Part shown: positions 15,141 through 23,126 of the stretch, one piece after another
Layout: every line of letters begins with the position of its first letter
How positions within the stretch are numbered: the first letter of the stretch is position 1
Assembly (NCBI GenBank): GCA_905479395.1
Contig: CAJQMI010000063.1
Location: 1-33,401, forward strand
Direction of reading: 5' to 3'
DNA from: an uncultured Flavobacteriales bacterium
GTDB taxonomy: Bacteria; Bacteroidota; Bacteroidia; Flavobacteriales_D; Sanyastnellaceae
Length of the DNA: 33,401 bases
Program-made: the position numbers and the translations under genes
Notes under the pieces: model-generated
Seen by the model: only the letters and a program-made list of their open reading frames with translations
The model's database searches: none
What the model was told of the DNA's origin: nothing

Positions 15141-18100
15141 ATGCTTAGAATATTCTCACTAACGCTGATGTTTGGCCTTTTTGGTGCTTTGCAGTTGCTG
15201 CAAGCACAGAACTACACACTTACAGTCGAAGAACATGCTGTTGACATTATTGAAGGTCAGACAACGTACCGGGTTTATGTTGACATGGTCAATGAAACAG
15301 ACTTTTTGTCGAGTGTTTTTGGTGGTGAGAACAACGCACTCAGTTTAACGACGACAACAGGCTTTTACAACAGTCAATTTGGAGGCACAACTGCAGGTTC
15401 GATCAATCCTGCATTTTTTTCTTTTGCACCAGATTTGGTAGCTGACAGCTGGATTTCTCTTGGGTTAGAATCGCAACCTACAGGAGATGAGATCGAGGTT
15501 TCAACATTGGAAAGCAATGCACAACCATTTGTGCCATGTTTTGCTGCAAATAATCCTCTGGACGGCACGGATGTGCTCATTGATGATGAAACTGGAGGTG
15601 CCTGGTATGTGTTGAACGGCTCTCCCAATGGACTGCCTGATGAAGACATGCGCGTGATCATCCTTCAAATTACCACAGCAGGTGAACTCTGTGGAACGAT
15701 CAACGTTCAAATCTTTGAAAATGGGGAAGGGATAACGCCTGTTTACCCGACTTTTAGTTTTTGTGGGGTAGGTGTTTACTCCCCATCGACGGGTGAGGCA
15801 TCTGGCTGCACTGATGCAACCGCTTGCAATTATGATGCCGATGCTGCAGAAGATGACGGCTCTTGTGTGTTTGCCGACTCAGGTTACGACTGCAGTGGCA
15901 ATTGCCTGAATGATGCCGATGCAGATGGGGTTTGTGATGAATTTGAGGTCGCTGGCTGCACAGATGCTTTTGCCTGCAACTACGATGCGTCAGCAACGGA
16001 TGAGAACGGCTCTTGTGACTACTTCTCTTGCTCTGGTTGCACAGATGAAACAGCGTGCAACTTTGATCCAGACGCCATCTACAACGATGGCAGTTGTGAT
16101 TACGTGAGCTGTGCCGTGAATGGATGCACGAATTCAAATGCATGCAATTTTAATCCAGAAGCTACCAATGATGATGGCACCTGTGAATACGCAAGTTGCG
16201 TTGGATGCACGGACTCCTTGGCTTGCAACTATGATATGGCAGCTACACAGGACAATGGTTCTTGTGAATATCCTGAGTCAGGTTTGGATTGCTCAGGGAA
16301 TTGCCTGAATGACATGGACGAGGATGGTATTTGCGATGCAGACGAAGTTGCGGGTTGCACGGAGACCGAAGCTGTAAACTTCGATCCAAGTGCGACAGAC
16401 GAAGACGGTTCATGCTTGTACCCAACGGGTGCGTTGGATTTGGTTGGTGTAATTGATTTTACCGTTCCAGCTGGAGGCAGCGCTGGTAAAGCCATTCATT
16501 TGGTTGCCCTGCAGGACATTGCAGATTTAAGCGTTTTCGGCATTGGTGTTGCGAACAATGGTGGAGGCAGTGATGGTCAGGAATACACTTTGTGTGCAGA
16601 GTCTGTTTCTGCAGGGGACGATATTTTGATCGTACGAGACATCATGGCCATGGAGTCGTATTTCTCCAATTGTTTTTCAGAATTTGAATTGGTCTGTGAT
16701 CAAGGAACAACTGATATCAGCCAGAACGGAGACGATGCGATTGAACTTTTTGAGCTTGGGGTAGTGATTGAGACCTTTGGCGAGATTGACGTCGATGGAT
16801 CTGGCCAAGCGTGGGAGTATACAGATTCGTGGGCTTTTCAAACCACTGAGGGCGACTGGACTTACGGAGAGGTAAACTGCACCGACGGGACGGAGAACAT
16901 TTACGCTTCAAGTTGCCTGTATCCGATATGCTCTCCTTTGGCTTTGGGATGCACCGATGCTGAAGCATGCAACTATGATGCAACTGCAGATACGGATGAT
17001 GAATCATGTGTCTATCCTGTATTTGGTTATGATTGTGATGGCGTTTGTACGGAAGATTCTGACAACGACGGTATCTGTGACATTTTTGAAGTTGCAGGAT
17101 GCGTTGATATGATGGCTTGCAATTACGATGAAACTGCTACAGACAACGATGGCAGTTGCGAATACTTCACGGCGGACTTCTTTGCTTGGGATGATAACAT
17201 GTACATCGGATTCCCTTCTGATTCTATGGGGTGCCCCATGGGAGCAGAGCTTTACAATGATGTTTTCTACACATTGACGGAAAATGAAATGGGCTACTCT
17301 TGGGATGTTGATGAGGAGGACTTGGCCGCATTGATTTTTTCTTTGGGAACGGAATTGGGTACCCTTTTTTACAATGAGTTGGATCAGGCCAATTTGGTTT
17401 TTTGCGGGACCTCCTTGAATGTTTACAATTCACCAACGTTTGGTTCTTACACGACAATTTGGAATGGGACGTCTTTTGACATCGCAAGCTTGGGTATCTA
17501 TGTGGTGCCAGAGAGCACAGCATCTTTTGGTTGTTCCGATCTGTCCGCTTGTAATTTTGATGCTTGTGCAATCGGAGACGAGGCGCTTTGTGAGTTTGCA
17601 ACTGTAGGATTGGATTGTTCTGGCAATTGCTTGAATGATGCAGACGGTGATGGTATCTGCGACGAGTTCGAAGTAGCAGGCTGCACCGATGAGTTTGCTT
17701 GCAATTACAACGCAGACGCAACGGATGACGACGGTTCTTGTGTGTATGCAGATGAGAATTACGATTGCGATGGCAATTGCTTGAATGATACTGATGGCGA
17801 CGGAATTTGTGATGAATTTGAAATAACAGGCTGCACCGATGAGTTTGCTTGCAATTACAACGCAGACGCAACGGATGACGACGGTTCTTGTGTGTATGCA
17901 GATGAGAATTACGATTGCGATGGCAATTGCTTGAATGATGCTGATGGCGACGGAATTTGTGATGAATTCGAAATAGCAGGCTGCACCGATGAGGAAGCTG
18001 AGAACTATGATGAAACAGCTACGGACGATGATGGCAGCTGTTTTTACTGTGATTTTGATGTTGCAACCACAGTCACGGATGATGTGAATTCTTTGAGCAA

Positions 18101-18551
18101 TGGCTCCATAGACGTTACCATTTCTGGAGCTTCAGGTGAGTACGATTTTTCTTGGACCGGGCCAGATGAATTTGCATCTACAGACGAAGACATCGATGGT
18201 CTCGTCGGCGGTTCATACAACCTCGTGATCACTGACTCAAATGGTTGCACGCTTTCAGTGGATGTTGAGGTAGGTGACCTGGTTGATAATGTGCAAGAGC
18301 TTGACGCTTCGTTCGCTATCGTGGCATACCCCAATCCTGTCGAGAATACCTTGACACTGGAATCTGATGAATTCAGTGGTAAGGCGCTGATTCAGCTGTA
18401 TGATGGAATGGGGCGATTGGTTTTGGACAGTGAGCAGGTGATTGGGAATGGTCGCGTTCAATTGAATGTATCTGGCTTGGCCACGGGTGCTTATAATCTG
18501 ATTGCAATATGCAATGGAAGACAAGCCACAGAGCGTATTCAGATACGTTGA
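15141..18551 (+). CDS. Secreted T9SS protein: DSW domain, 12 Cys-rich units, Cys-bearing EF-hand-like loops, lamin-tail-like insert
   Basis: This 1136-residue surface protein is related to its upstream neighbour. A signal peptide covers 1-23 (LLQAQ). DSW copy E is at 24-213. Twelve Cys-rich GCTDxxACNYD units lie in 222-425, 603-673 and 797-968, with six EF-hand-like segments at ~251, 384, 632, 826, 876 and 926. Residues ~433-597 resemble a lamin-tail/ExeM-type beta domain (KAIHLVALQDIADLS, GDDAIELFELGVVIETFG). Residues ~676-796 match nothing I recognise. One SprB-like repeat (~971-1047) precedes the T9SS sorting domain at 1054-1136 (VAYPNPVENTLTL...GAYNLIA). Two units (848-947) are almost identical at the DNA level, a recent duplication. 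No clear TAnnTTTG promoter precedes it, although a terminator separates it from the gene before. The role is inferred to be structural or adhesive. Confidence 0.86.
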   Translation: MLRIFSLTLMFGLFGALQLLQAQNYTLTVEEHAVDIIEGQTTYRVYVDMVNETDFLSSVFGGENNALSLTTTTGFYNSQFGGTTAGSINPAFFSFAPDLVADSWISLGLESQPTGDEIEVSTLESNAQPFVPCFAANNPLDGTDVLIDDETGGAWYVLNGSPNGLPDEDMRVIILQITTAGELCGTINVQIFENGEGITPVYPTFSFCGVGVYSPSTGEASGCTDATACNYDADAAEDDGSCVFADSGYDCSGNCLNDADADGVCDEFEVAGCTDAFACNYDASATDENGSCDYFSCSGCTDETACNFDPDAIYNDGSCDYVSCAVNGCTNSNACNFNPEATNDDGTCEYASCVGCTDSLACNYDMAATQDNGSCEYPESGLDCSGNCLNDMDEDGICDADEVAGCTETEAVNFDPSATDEDGSCLYPTGALDLVGVIDFTVPAGGSAGKAIHLVALQDIADLSVFGIGVANNGGGSDGQEYTLCAESVSAGDDILIVRDIMAMESYFSNCFSEFELVCDQGTTDISQNGDDAIELFELGVVIETFGEIDVDGSGQAWEYTDSWAFQTTEGDWTYGEVNCTDGTENIYASSCLYPICSPLALGCTDAEACNYDATADTDDESCVYPVFGYDCDGVCTEDSDNDGICDIFEVAGCVDMMACNYDETATDNDGSCEYFTADFFAWDDNMYIGFPSDSMGCPMGAELYNDVFYTLTENEMGYSWDVDEEDLAALIFSLGTELGTLFYNELDQANLVFCGTSLNVYNSPTFGSYTTIWNGTSFDIASLGIYVVPESTASFGCSDLSACNFDACAIGDEALCEFATVGLDCSGNCLNDADGDGICDEFEVAGCTDEFACNYNADATDDDGSCVYADENYDCDGNCLNDTDGDGICDEFEITGCTDEFACNYNADATDDDGSCVYADENYDCDGNCLNDADGDGICDEFEIAGCTDEEAENYDETATDDDGSCFYCDFDVATTVTDDVNSLSNGSIDVTISGASGEYDFSWTGPDEFASTDEDIDGLVGGSYNLVITDSNGCTLSVDVEVGDLVDNVQELDASFAIVAYPNPVENTLTLESDEFSGKALIQLYDGMGRLVLDSEQVIGNGRVQLNVSGLATGAYNLIAICNGRQATERIQIR
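17677..17976 (+). repeat. Near-perfect 150-bp tandem duplication in the 1136-aa T9SS gene
   Basis: Bases 17677-17826 and 17827-17976 are two adjacent 150-base copies. The first 113 bases are identical, followed by three single-base differences (17790/17940, 17819/17969 and 17826/17976). Each copy encodes exactly 50 residues: one Cys-rich unit plus one EF-hand-like segment. All other units in the gene are strongly diverged, so this copy is recent. Confidence 0.93.
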
Positions 18552-18563
18552 ATCTGATCAGCG

Positions 18564-18608
18564 TTGCATAAAAAAAAGGTCCGCAAGTGCGGGCCTTTTT
18601 TTATGCAA
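18564..18608. terminator. Bidirectional terminator between the T9SS gene and the crotonase gene
   Basis: An extended inverted repeat: TTGCAT, an A run, a 7-bp GC stem (GGTCCGC with GCGGGCC), a T run, then ATGCAA. T runs follow the stem on both strands, so it can end the plus-strand gene at 18551 and the minus-strand gene at 18643. Confidence 0.9.
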
Positions 18609-18642
18609 TTAAACTTGGGAAGTGATGAGGGACCAGTGTCTC

Positions 18643-19410
18643 TTATGACGTTTTTGACTTGAAAGCTTGAATGGCGTCTTTGGTGAACTCACTGAGTACA
18701 AGTTCTCCTGAAATCGCTGCTCGTTCTGGCAGGAGTGTTTCCCAATGGTCTGTACCGTGCCATGCGGCGCGCTTTAGCTGTGCCATCGCCTCGGGACTGC
18801 TTTTTGCCAGTTGCGTAGCAATCCGAAGCACATCGGCATCGAGTTCTTCTACCGTTGAATGCAGGCAGGCGTATAAGCCGTTATTCATGGCCCACTCCGC
18901 TGAGAACCACTTTGTCGCATCAATGGCCAATGATTGGAAAGCGCTGAGTCCAACTTTTCGTTCTACTGCTGGCCCCACGACAAAGGGTCCGATGCCAATC
19001 GCCAGTTCAGATAGTTTTACAGAAGCGTGAATTGTAGCCAATGTGTAGTCTGCCGCGGCCGCGATTCCAACGCCACCACCCACTGCCTTCCCTTGAACGC
19101 GGCAGATGACAAATTTGGGGCATCGACGGATGGCTAGAATTACTTTGCTAAAGCCACTGAAGAAAATGAGGCCCTTGGCTTTGTTTTTAATGGCAACAAG
19201 TTCATCAAAGCTAGCACCAGCACAGAATGCTCTGTTACCGCCTGACTTTAGCACAACAACAGAACATTGATCGTCAGAAGCTGCCCGATCAATGCATTCT
19301 GCGATTTCACTTAACAATTCGCCAGGTAGCGAATTGCTCGCTGGGTGCTCGAACGCAATGGTTCCTACTCCGTTTGACGTTTCGAAGACGACTTTTCCGG
19401 AATTGGTCAT
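18643..19410 (-). CDS. Enoyl-CoA hydratase/isomerase (crotonase) family protein
   Basis: This 255-residue protein has a crotonase fold. The two oxyanion-hole segments are present: AFCAGASFDE (residues 61-70) and QGKAVGGGVGIA (106-117). Of the two catalytic glutamates of classical enoyl-CoA hydratase, the second is kept (Glu135 in KLSELAIG), but the first position is Gly115. A one-glutamate active site is commoner in isomerases and other crotonases than in hydratases, so the exact reaction on the acyl-CoA is open. The gene starts 12 bases after the stop of citrate synthase on the same strand, so the two are probably co-transcribed, placing it near acyl-CoA/acetyl-CoA metabolism. The minus-strand transcript ends at the bidirectional terminator at 18564-18608. 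Confidence 0.88.
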   Translation of the reverse strand: MTNSGKVVFETSNGVGTIAFEHPASNSLPGELLSEIAECIDRAASDDQCSVVVLKSGGNRAFCAGASFDELVAIKNKAKGLIFFSGFSKVILAIRRCPKFVICRVQGKAVGGGVGIAAAADYTLATIHASVKLSELAIGIGPFVVGPAVERKVGLSAFQSLAIDATKWFSAEWAMNNGLYACLHSTVEELDADVLRIATQLAKSSPEAMAQLKRAAWHGTDHWETLLPERAAISGELVLSEFTKDAIQAFKSKTS

Positions 19411-19422
19411 GCCGTTAGGGTA

Positions 19423-20712
19423 TTAATCTCGTGAATTCAATTCAACAAACTCCCGGTGGTTGGAACCCGTGAAAACTTGTCGCGGTCTGCCGATGGGCTC
19501 ACGGTTTTCAACCATTTCTTTCCATTGGGCAATCCACCCGGGCAATCGTCCAAGGGCAAACATGACCGTGAACATATCTTTCGGAATGTTCAAAGCGCGG
19601 TAGATGATGCCAGAATAGAAGTCGACATTGGGGTAGAGGCCACGTGTTACGAAATACTCGTCATTCAATGCCACCTGCTCAAGTTGCTTGGCAATGTCCA
19701 ATACCGGATCCTCAATGCCCAACTGAGCGAGCACTTCGTCTGCTGCCTTTTTGATGATCTTTGCTCGAGGGTCAAAGTTTTTGTAGACTCGGTGTCCAAA
19801 TCCCATCAGTCTGAACGAGTCATTCTTATCCTTTGCTTTGTTGATCCACTTTTGCAAGTCGCCGCCATCGTCTTTAATGGCTTCTAACATTTCAATAACG
19901 GCTTGGTTGGCGCCTCCATGAAGAGGCCCCCAAAGCGCGGCAATTCCTGCTGACACAGAACTGTAAAGATTGGCTTGAGAAGATCCTACCACGCGAACGG
20001 TTGCTGTGGAGCAATTTTGCTCGTGATCGGCGTGTAAAATCAATAGTTTGTTGATGGCTCTTTCGACAACTGGGTCGATTTCATATGACTCTGTTGGTAG
20101 TCCAAACATCATCTTCAGGAAATTTCCGCAGTAACCCAAGTCATTGGATGGGTAAACAGTTGGGTGCCCTGTATTGTGCTTGTAGGCTTGCGCAGCAAGT
20201 GTGGGCAATTTGGCAATCAATCGGTGAATCGTCTTCTCGATGTCCACCACGGATCGATCGGGATTTTGTGATTCAGGATAAAATGTGCTCAGGCTTGAAA
20301 TCATGGAGCTCAGCATCCCCATTGGGTGGGCACCTGCAGGAAACGCCTCGAAAAAGCGCTTCATATTCTCGTGCAGCAACGTATGGTGGGTGATGCTATC
20401 CGTGAAGTAGGTGAGTTGCTTTTCGTTTGGTAGCTCTCCGTAAATCAACAAGTAAGCAACTTCTAGAAATGAAGCCTTGTCTGCCAGTTCTTCGATGGCG
20501 TAACCTCGGTACCTCAAAATACCATTTTCTCCATCTAGGTAAGTGATGGCACTTTTGGTAGATCCGGTGTTCTTGAAACCATAATCCAATGTGATGTAAC
20601 CTGACTGCGCTCTCAGTTTTGAGATGTCGATGGCTTTTTCGTTCTCACTTCCTTCAATGACAGGAAGTTCATATTCGGTTCCATTGAGAATAAGGCGTGC
20701 TGTTTCACTCAT
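19423..20712 (-). CDS. gltA: Citrate synthase (type II, hexameric class)
   Basis: This 429-residue enzyme condenses acetyl-CoA with oxaloacetate to citrate, the entry step of the TCA cycle. The length and the N-terminal beta-rich domain (residues 1-60, MSETARLILNGTEYELP) fit the long GltA type of Gram-negative bacteria. The catalytic residues are visible: His265 in GPLHGGAN, His307 in GFGHRVYK and Asp364 in PNVDFYSG. HADHEQNCST (227-236) supplies another conserved substrate-binding His. The gene is preceded by a TAnnTTTG promoter element and followed at 12 bases by the crotonase gene. Confidence 0.97.
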   Translation of the reverse strand: MSETARLILNGTEYELPVIEGSENEKAIDISKLRAQSGYITLDYGFKNTGSTKSAITYLDGENGILRYRGYAIEELADKASFLEVAYLLIYGELPNEKQLTYFTDSITHHTLLHENMKRFFEAFPAGAHPMGMLSSMISSLSTFYPESQNPDRSVVDIEKTIHRLIAKLPTLAAQAYKHNTGHPTVYPSNDLGYCGNFLKMMFGLPTESYEIDPVVERAINKLLILHADHEQNCSTATVRVVGSSQANLYSSVSAGIAALWGPLHGGANQAVIEMLEAIKDDGGDLQKWINKAKDKNDSFRLMGFGHRVYKNFDPRAKIIKKAADEVLAQLGIEDPVLDIAKQLEQVALNDEYFVTRGLYPNVDFYSGIIYRALNIPKDMFTVMFALGRLPGWIAQWKEMVENREPIGRPRQVFTGSNHREFVELNSRD

Positions 20713-20780
20713 TTCAGAGGCAGGGATTTGGTGTTGGGTTCAAGCGCAGGTCGGAGTGAGCAAACGCCCAATGCCGATAG

Positions 20781-20788
20781 CAAATATA
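20781..20788 (-). promoter_or_regulatory. TAnnTTTG promoter element upstream of citrate synthase
   Basis: The minus strand reads TATATTTG, a perfect -7 match, 68 bases before the gltA start. That implies a leader of about 60 bases. No good -33 TTTG is seen at the expected distance. Confidence 0.55.
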
Positions 20789-20861
20789 CATGAATGAAGC
20801 TCGTTGCCTATCATTCTTGTTGATCGGACTAATTGCAGTCCAGAAACTCATTTTTTGGTGG

Positions 20862-21416
20862 TCAGTTGAAGGTCGGTTGAAAGCCATCGCGGAAAGCTTC
20901 CCATTCTTCTTGAGCTACGTCACCGTTGTATTTTTCAACGAAAAACTTCAAATACATTTCAAGTTGAGGTGGCGTTTTGTAGCCTGAAATTGGAGCTATA
21001 ATTTCTGACTGTTCATCCATGTACACAAGTGTTGGATATGCGTTGACGCCCAACGCTCGGGAGAGCTCGTGCGTGCTGTTGCGACCACGAACATTTTGCT
21101 TCCATCCGGGATTCTCAAACGTTTTGCCTTTGAACTCTACAGGGTTGGGTGATTCAGCGTCAAACTTGACCGCGTAGTAGTTTGCGTTGATGTAGTCGAT
21201 GACTTGCGGGTTGGTGAATGTACGCGACATCATCATTTTGCAAGGTCCACACCATTGTGTGTAGACGTCCATCATGATTTTTCGGGGCTCGTCTTGCTGC
21301 GCAGCAACGGCTTCTTCGAGACTCATCCAATTCACTTTGGCCACTTGGGCGAAGTTGATCTGTACAAAGGAGAAGATGAAGAGAAGTGTGGCAAAAGCCT
21401 TTCCAGCATGGGTCAT
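20862..21416 (-). CDS. Exported thioredoxin-fold protein with WCGPC active site
   Basis: With the ATG at 21416 the product is 184 residues. The frame continues to a TTG at 21443, but the ATG gives a cleaner signal peptide (MTHAGKAFATLLFIFSFVQINFAQ, cleavage near residue 24). The thioredoxin-like domain begins with KIMMDVYTQWCGPCKMM, with redox cysteines at Cys56 and Cys59. The cis-proline loop is NAYPTLVYMD. The arrangement, with an insertion between the CXXC helix and the cis-Pro strand, resembles the DUF255/DsbD-gamma-like thioredoxins common in Bacteroidetes. Its likely place is the periplasm, as a disulfide reductase or isomerase; the partner is unknown. It lies upstream of gltA on the same strand, but gltA has its own promoter element. 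Confidence 0.82.
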   Translation of the reverse strand: MTHAGKAFATLLFIFSFVQINFAQVAKVNWMSLEEAVAAQQDEPRKIMMDVYTQWCGPCKMMMSRTFTNPQVIDYINANYYAVKFDAESPNPVEFKGKTFENPGWKQNVRGRNSTHELSRALGVNAYPTLVYMDEQSEIIAPISGYKTPPQLEMYLKFFVEKYNGDVAQEEWEAFRDGFQPTFN

Positions 21417-21480
21417 GGCGCGAAATTTTACGCAATATCGCAAAAGAAACGCGTTCGGAGACGCTTTTCAGAAAGGTTGT

Positions 21481-21494
21481 GATTCTTGAGAATC
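21481..21494. repeat. Short inverted repeat upstream of the thioredoxin-like gene
   Basis: GATTCT-TG-AGAATC is a perfect 6-bp dyad with a 2-base centre, 65 bases before the thioredoxin-like start codon and about 200 bases before the divergent POT gene. The shape fits a dimeric regulator site, but it is a single occurrence and could be chance. Confidence 0.3.
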
Positions 21495-21692
21495 TCAATT
21501 TGATCATTGATTGCCGCTCTCGGACTGATGTGACTTTTGATTTTCATGACTCTTTTATTTTTTTTTTGGCCTGACTTAAGATGCGTGCTCAGCCGCTGAA
21601 CGGTTGTCATCAGATGATTATTGAAAAGATTAAAAGGAGTAGTTTGTTATAGGTATGGTTGTATTTTGCGAAGAATCTAAAAATCATAAGTG

Positions 21693-23042
21693 ATGTCTTC
21701 AACAGCAATCAATGCTTCTCAAAAGGAACTGTTTGGTCACCCAGCGGGGCTTTTCATTTTGTTTTTTACAGAAATGTGGGAGCGCTTTTCATACTATGGA
21801 ATGCGGGCCATTCTAGTTTTATACCTCGTTTCTGAATCTACAGGATTCAATCCTGGATTGGGATGGTCGAATGGAGATGCCTTGGCTCTTTATGGATGGT
21901 ACACAATGATGGTGTACGTCATGTCTGTTCCAGGAGGGTATATAGCAGACAAATTATTGGGTCAAAAAAAATCTGTTCTTTTCGGTGGTATTTTGCTGGT
22001 AATTGGCCACAGTACCCTGGCAATTGAGCAAATGTGGGCTTTCTATACCGGCTTGGTATTTATCGTTCTCGGCTGTGGTATGCTCAAACCAAATATTTCC
22101 ACCATGGTGGGAGGGCTTTACAAGCCGGGTGATATAAGGCGTGACAAAGGATTTACCATTTTTTATATCGGCATCAATCTTGGCGCCTTCATATCGAGTT
22201 TAGTGGTCGGGTATGTGGGGGAAGTTTACGGGTGGCATTATGGATTTGGACTTGCTGGCATTGGCATGGCATTGGGTTTGCTGCAGTATTTGATTGGATT
22301 GAAATACCTCAAACAAGTAGGTGATTTCTTGGGGGCCACGAAGGACAATAAGGAGGTCATGAATAAGCCTCTAACAAAAATTGAAATCGACCGTATTGTT
22401 GTTCTTCTAATATCCTTCCTTCTCGTAATCGTATTCTGGGGAGCTTTTGAGCAAGCAGGAGGACTGATGAATATCTACACGATGGAGAAGACCGATCGAT
22501 TCATTGGCGATTGGCAAGTGCCGGCATCATGGTTCCAGTCGATCAACGCGATGTTCATTATATTCTTCGGAACGGCCGTAGCTATTTTTTGGGCCAATAG
22601 GAAGCTGAAGGGGATGGTTTCAACTTCTTTGTTTAAGATGTGCCTTGGTCTAATTATCATGGGGGTCGGCTTTTTCTTTATGACGGGTGCAACAGCTCAG
22701 TATGAGGCCACGGGAAGTTCAGCGATGTATTGGCTTGTTTTTGCTTACTTATTCCATACAATTGGAGAGCTTTGTTTGTCTCCTGTGGCTTTGTCATTTG
22801 TTACAAAGCTTGCACCTGTTAAGTATGCATCCATCATGATGGGGATTTACTTTGCTATGACTGGCTTTGGCAGCAAACTCGCAGGACTTCTAGGCGAGTG
22901 GTCGTCAAGCTTAGGGGAGTACACCATATTTACTGGAATCGCTTTGACGAGTGTCTTGTTAGGCCTTCTAGTACTGATGATCCGTCCGAGGCTTGAAGCG
23001 CTAACTCACGGTGTTGAGGATGAAGAGAAGATAGTTGCATAA
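21693..23042 (+). CDS. POT/PTR family proton-dependent oligopeptide transporter
   Basis: This 449-residue inner-membrane protein imports di- and tripeptides with protons. The family motif is at residues 27-36, EMWERFSYYG, with Glu27, Glu30 and Arg31 of the ExxER motif involved in proton coupling. The PTR signature continues with GGYIADKLLGQKK, GCGMLKPNIS and FYIGINLGAF. About twelve to fourteen hydrophobic segments are visible. An in-frame GTG at 21690 precedes the ATG, but the ATG at 21693 is preferred. The 276 bases between the thioredoxin-like and POT starts hold no gene I can support, a small inverted repeat and only imperfect -7 candidates (for example TATGGTTG at 21654). It is convergent with a secreted peptidase, which suggests joint peptide use. 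Confidence 0.93.
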   Translation: MSSTAINASQKELFGHPAGLFILFFTEMWERFSYYGMRAILVLYLVSESTGFNPGLGWSNGDALALYGWYTMMVYVMSVPGGYIADKLLGQKKSVLFGGILLVIGHSTLAIEQMWAFYTGLVFIVLGCGMLKPNISTMVGGLYKPGDIRRDKGFTIFYIGINLGAFISSLVVGYVGEVYGWHYGFGLAGIGMALGLLQYLIGLKYLKQVGDFLGATKDNKEVMNKPLTKIEIDRIVVLLISFLLVIVFWGAFEQAGGLMNIYTMEKTDRFIGDWQVPASWFQSINAMFIIFFGTAVAIFWANRKLKGMVSTSLFKMCLGLIIMGVGFFFMTGATAQYEATGSSAMYWLVFAYLFHTIGELCLSPVALSFVTKLAPVKYASIMMGIYFAMTGFGSKLAGLLGEWSSSLGEYTIFTGIALTSVLLGLLVLMIRPRLEALTHGVEDEEKIVA

Positions 23043-23058
23043 GCCTCTTTTTGGCTCT

Positions 23059-23102
23059 AAAAAAAACGGGGTGATTCTGCAATTGCAGAGTCACCCCGTT
23101 TT
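23059..23102. terminator. Bidirectional terminator between POT and DPP-IV genes
   Basis: A long inverted repeat pairs AAAACGGGGTGA with TCACCCCGTTTT. A further TCTGCA/TGCAGA pairing in the centre is separated by one mismatched base on each side. A runs and T runs flank both sides, fitting termination of both convergent genes. Confidence 0.9.
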
Positions 23103-23126
23103 ATGTGGTTGAGCATCGAGCTGGTT

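Noticed and set aside
17224-17871. 215-codon antisense frame in the 1136-aa T9SS gene
   Set aside because: It is a low-complexity His/Arg/Ser product created by the biased Asp/Gly/Cys codons of the sense repeats.
20790-20987. 65-codon plus-strand frame between gltA and the thioredoxin-like gene
   Set aside because: It overlaps the 3' end of the thioredoxin-like gene and the gltA promoter region and has no recognisable features.
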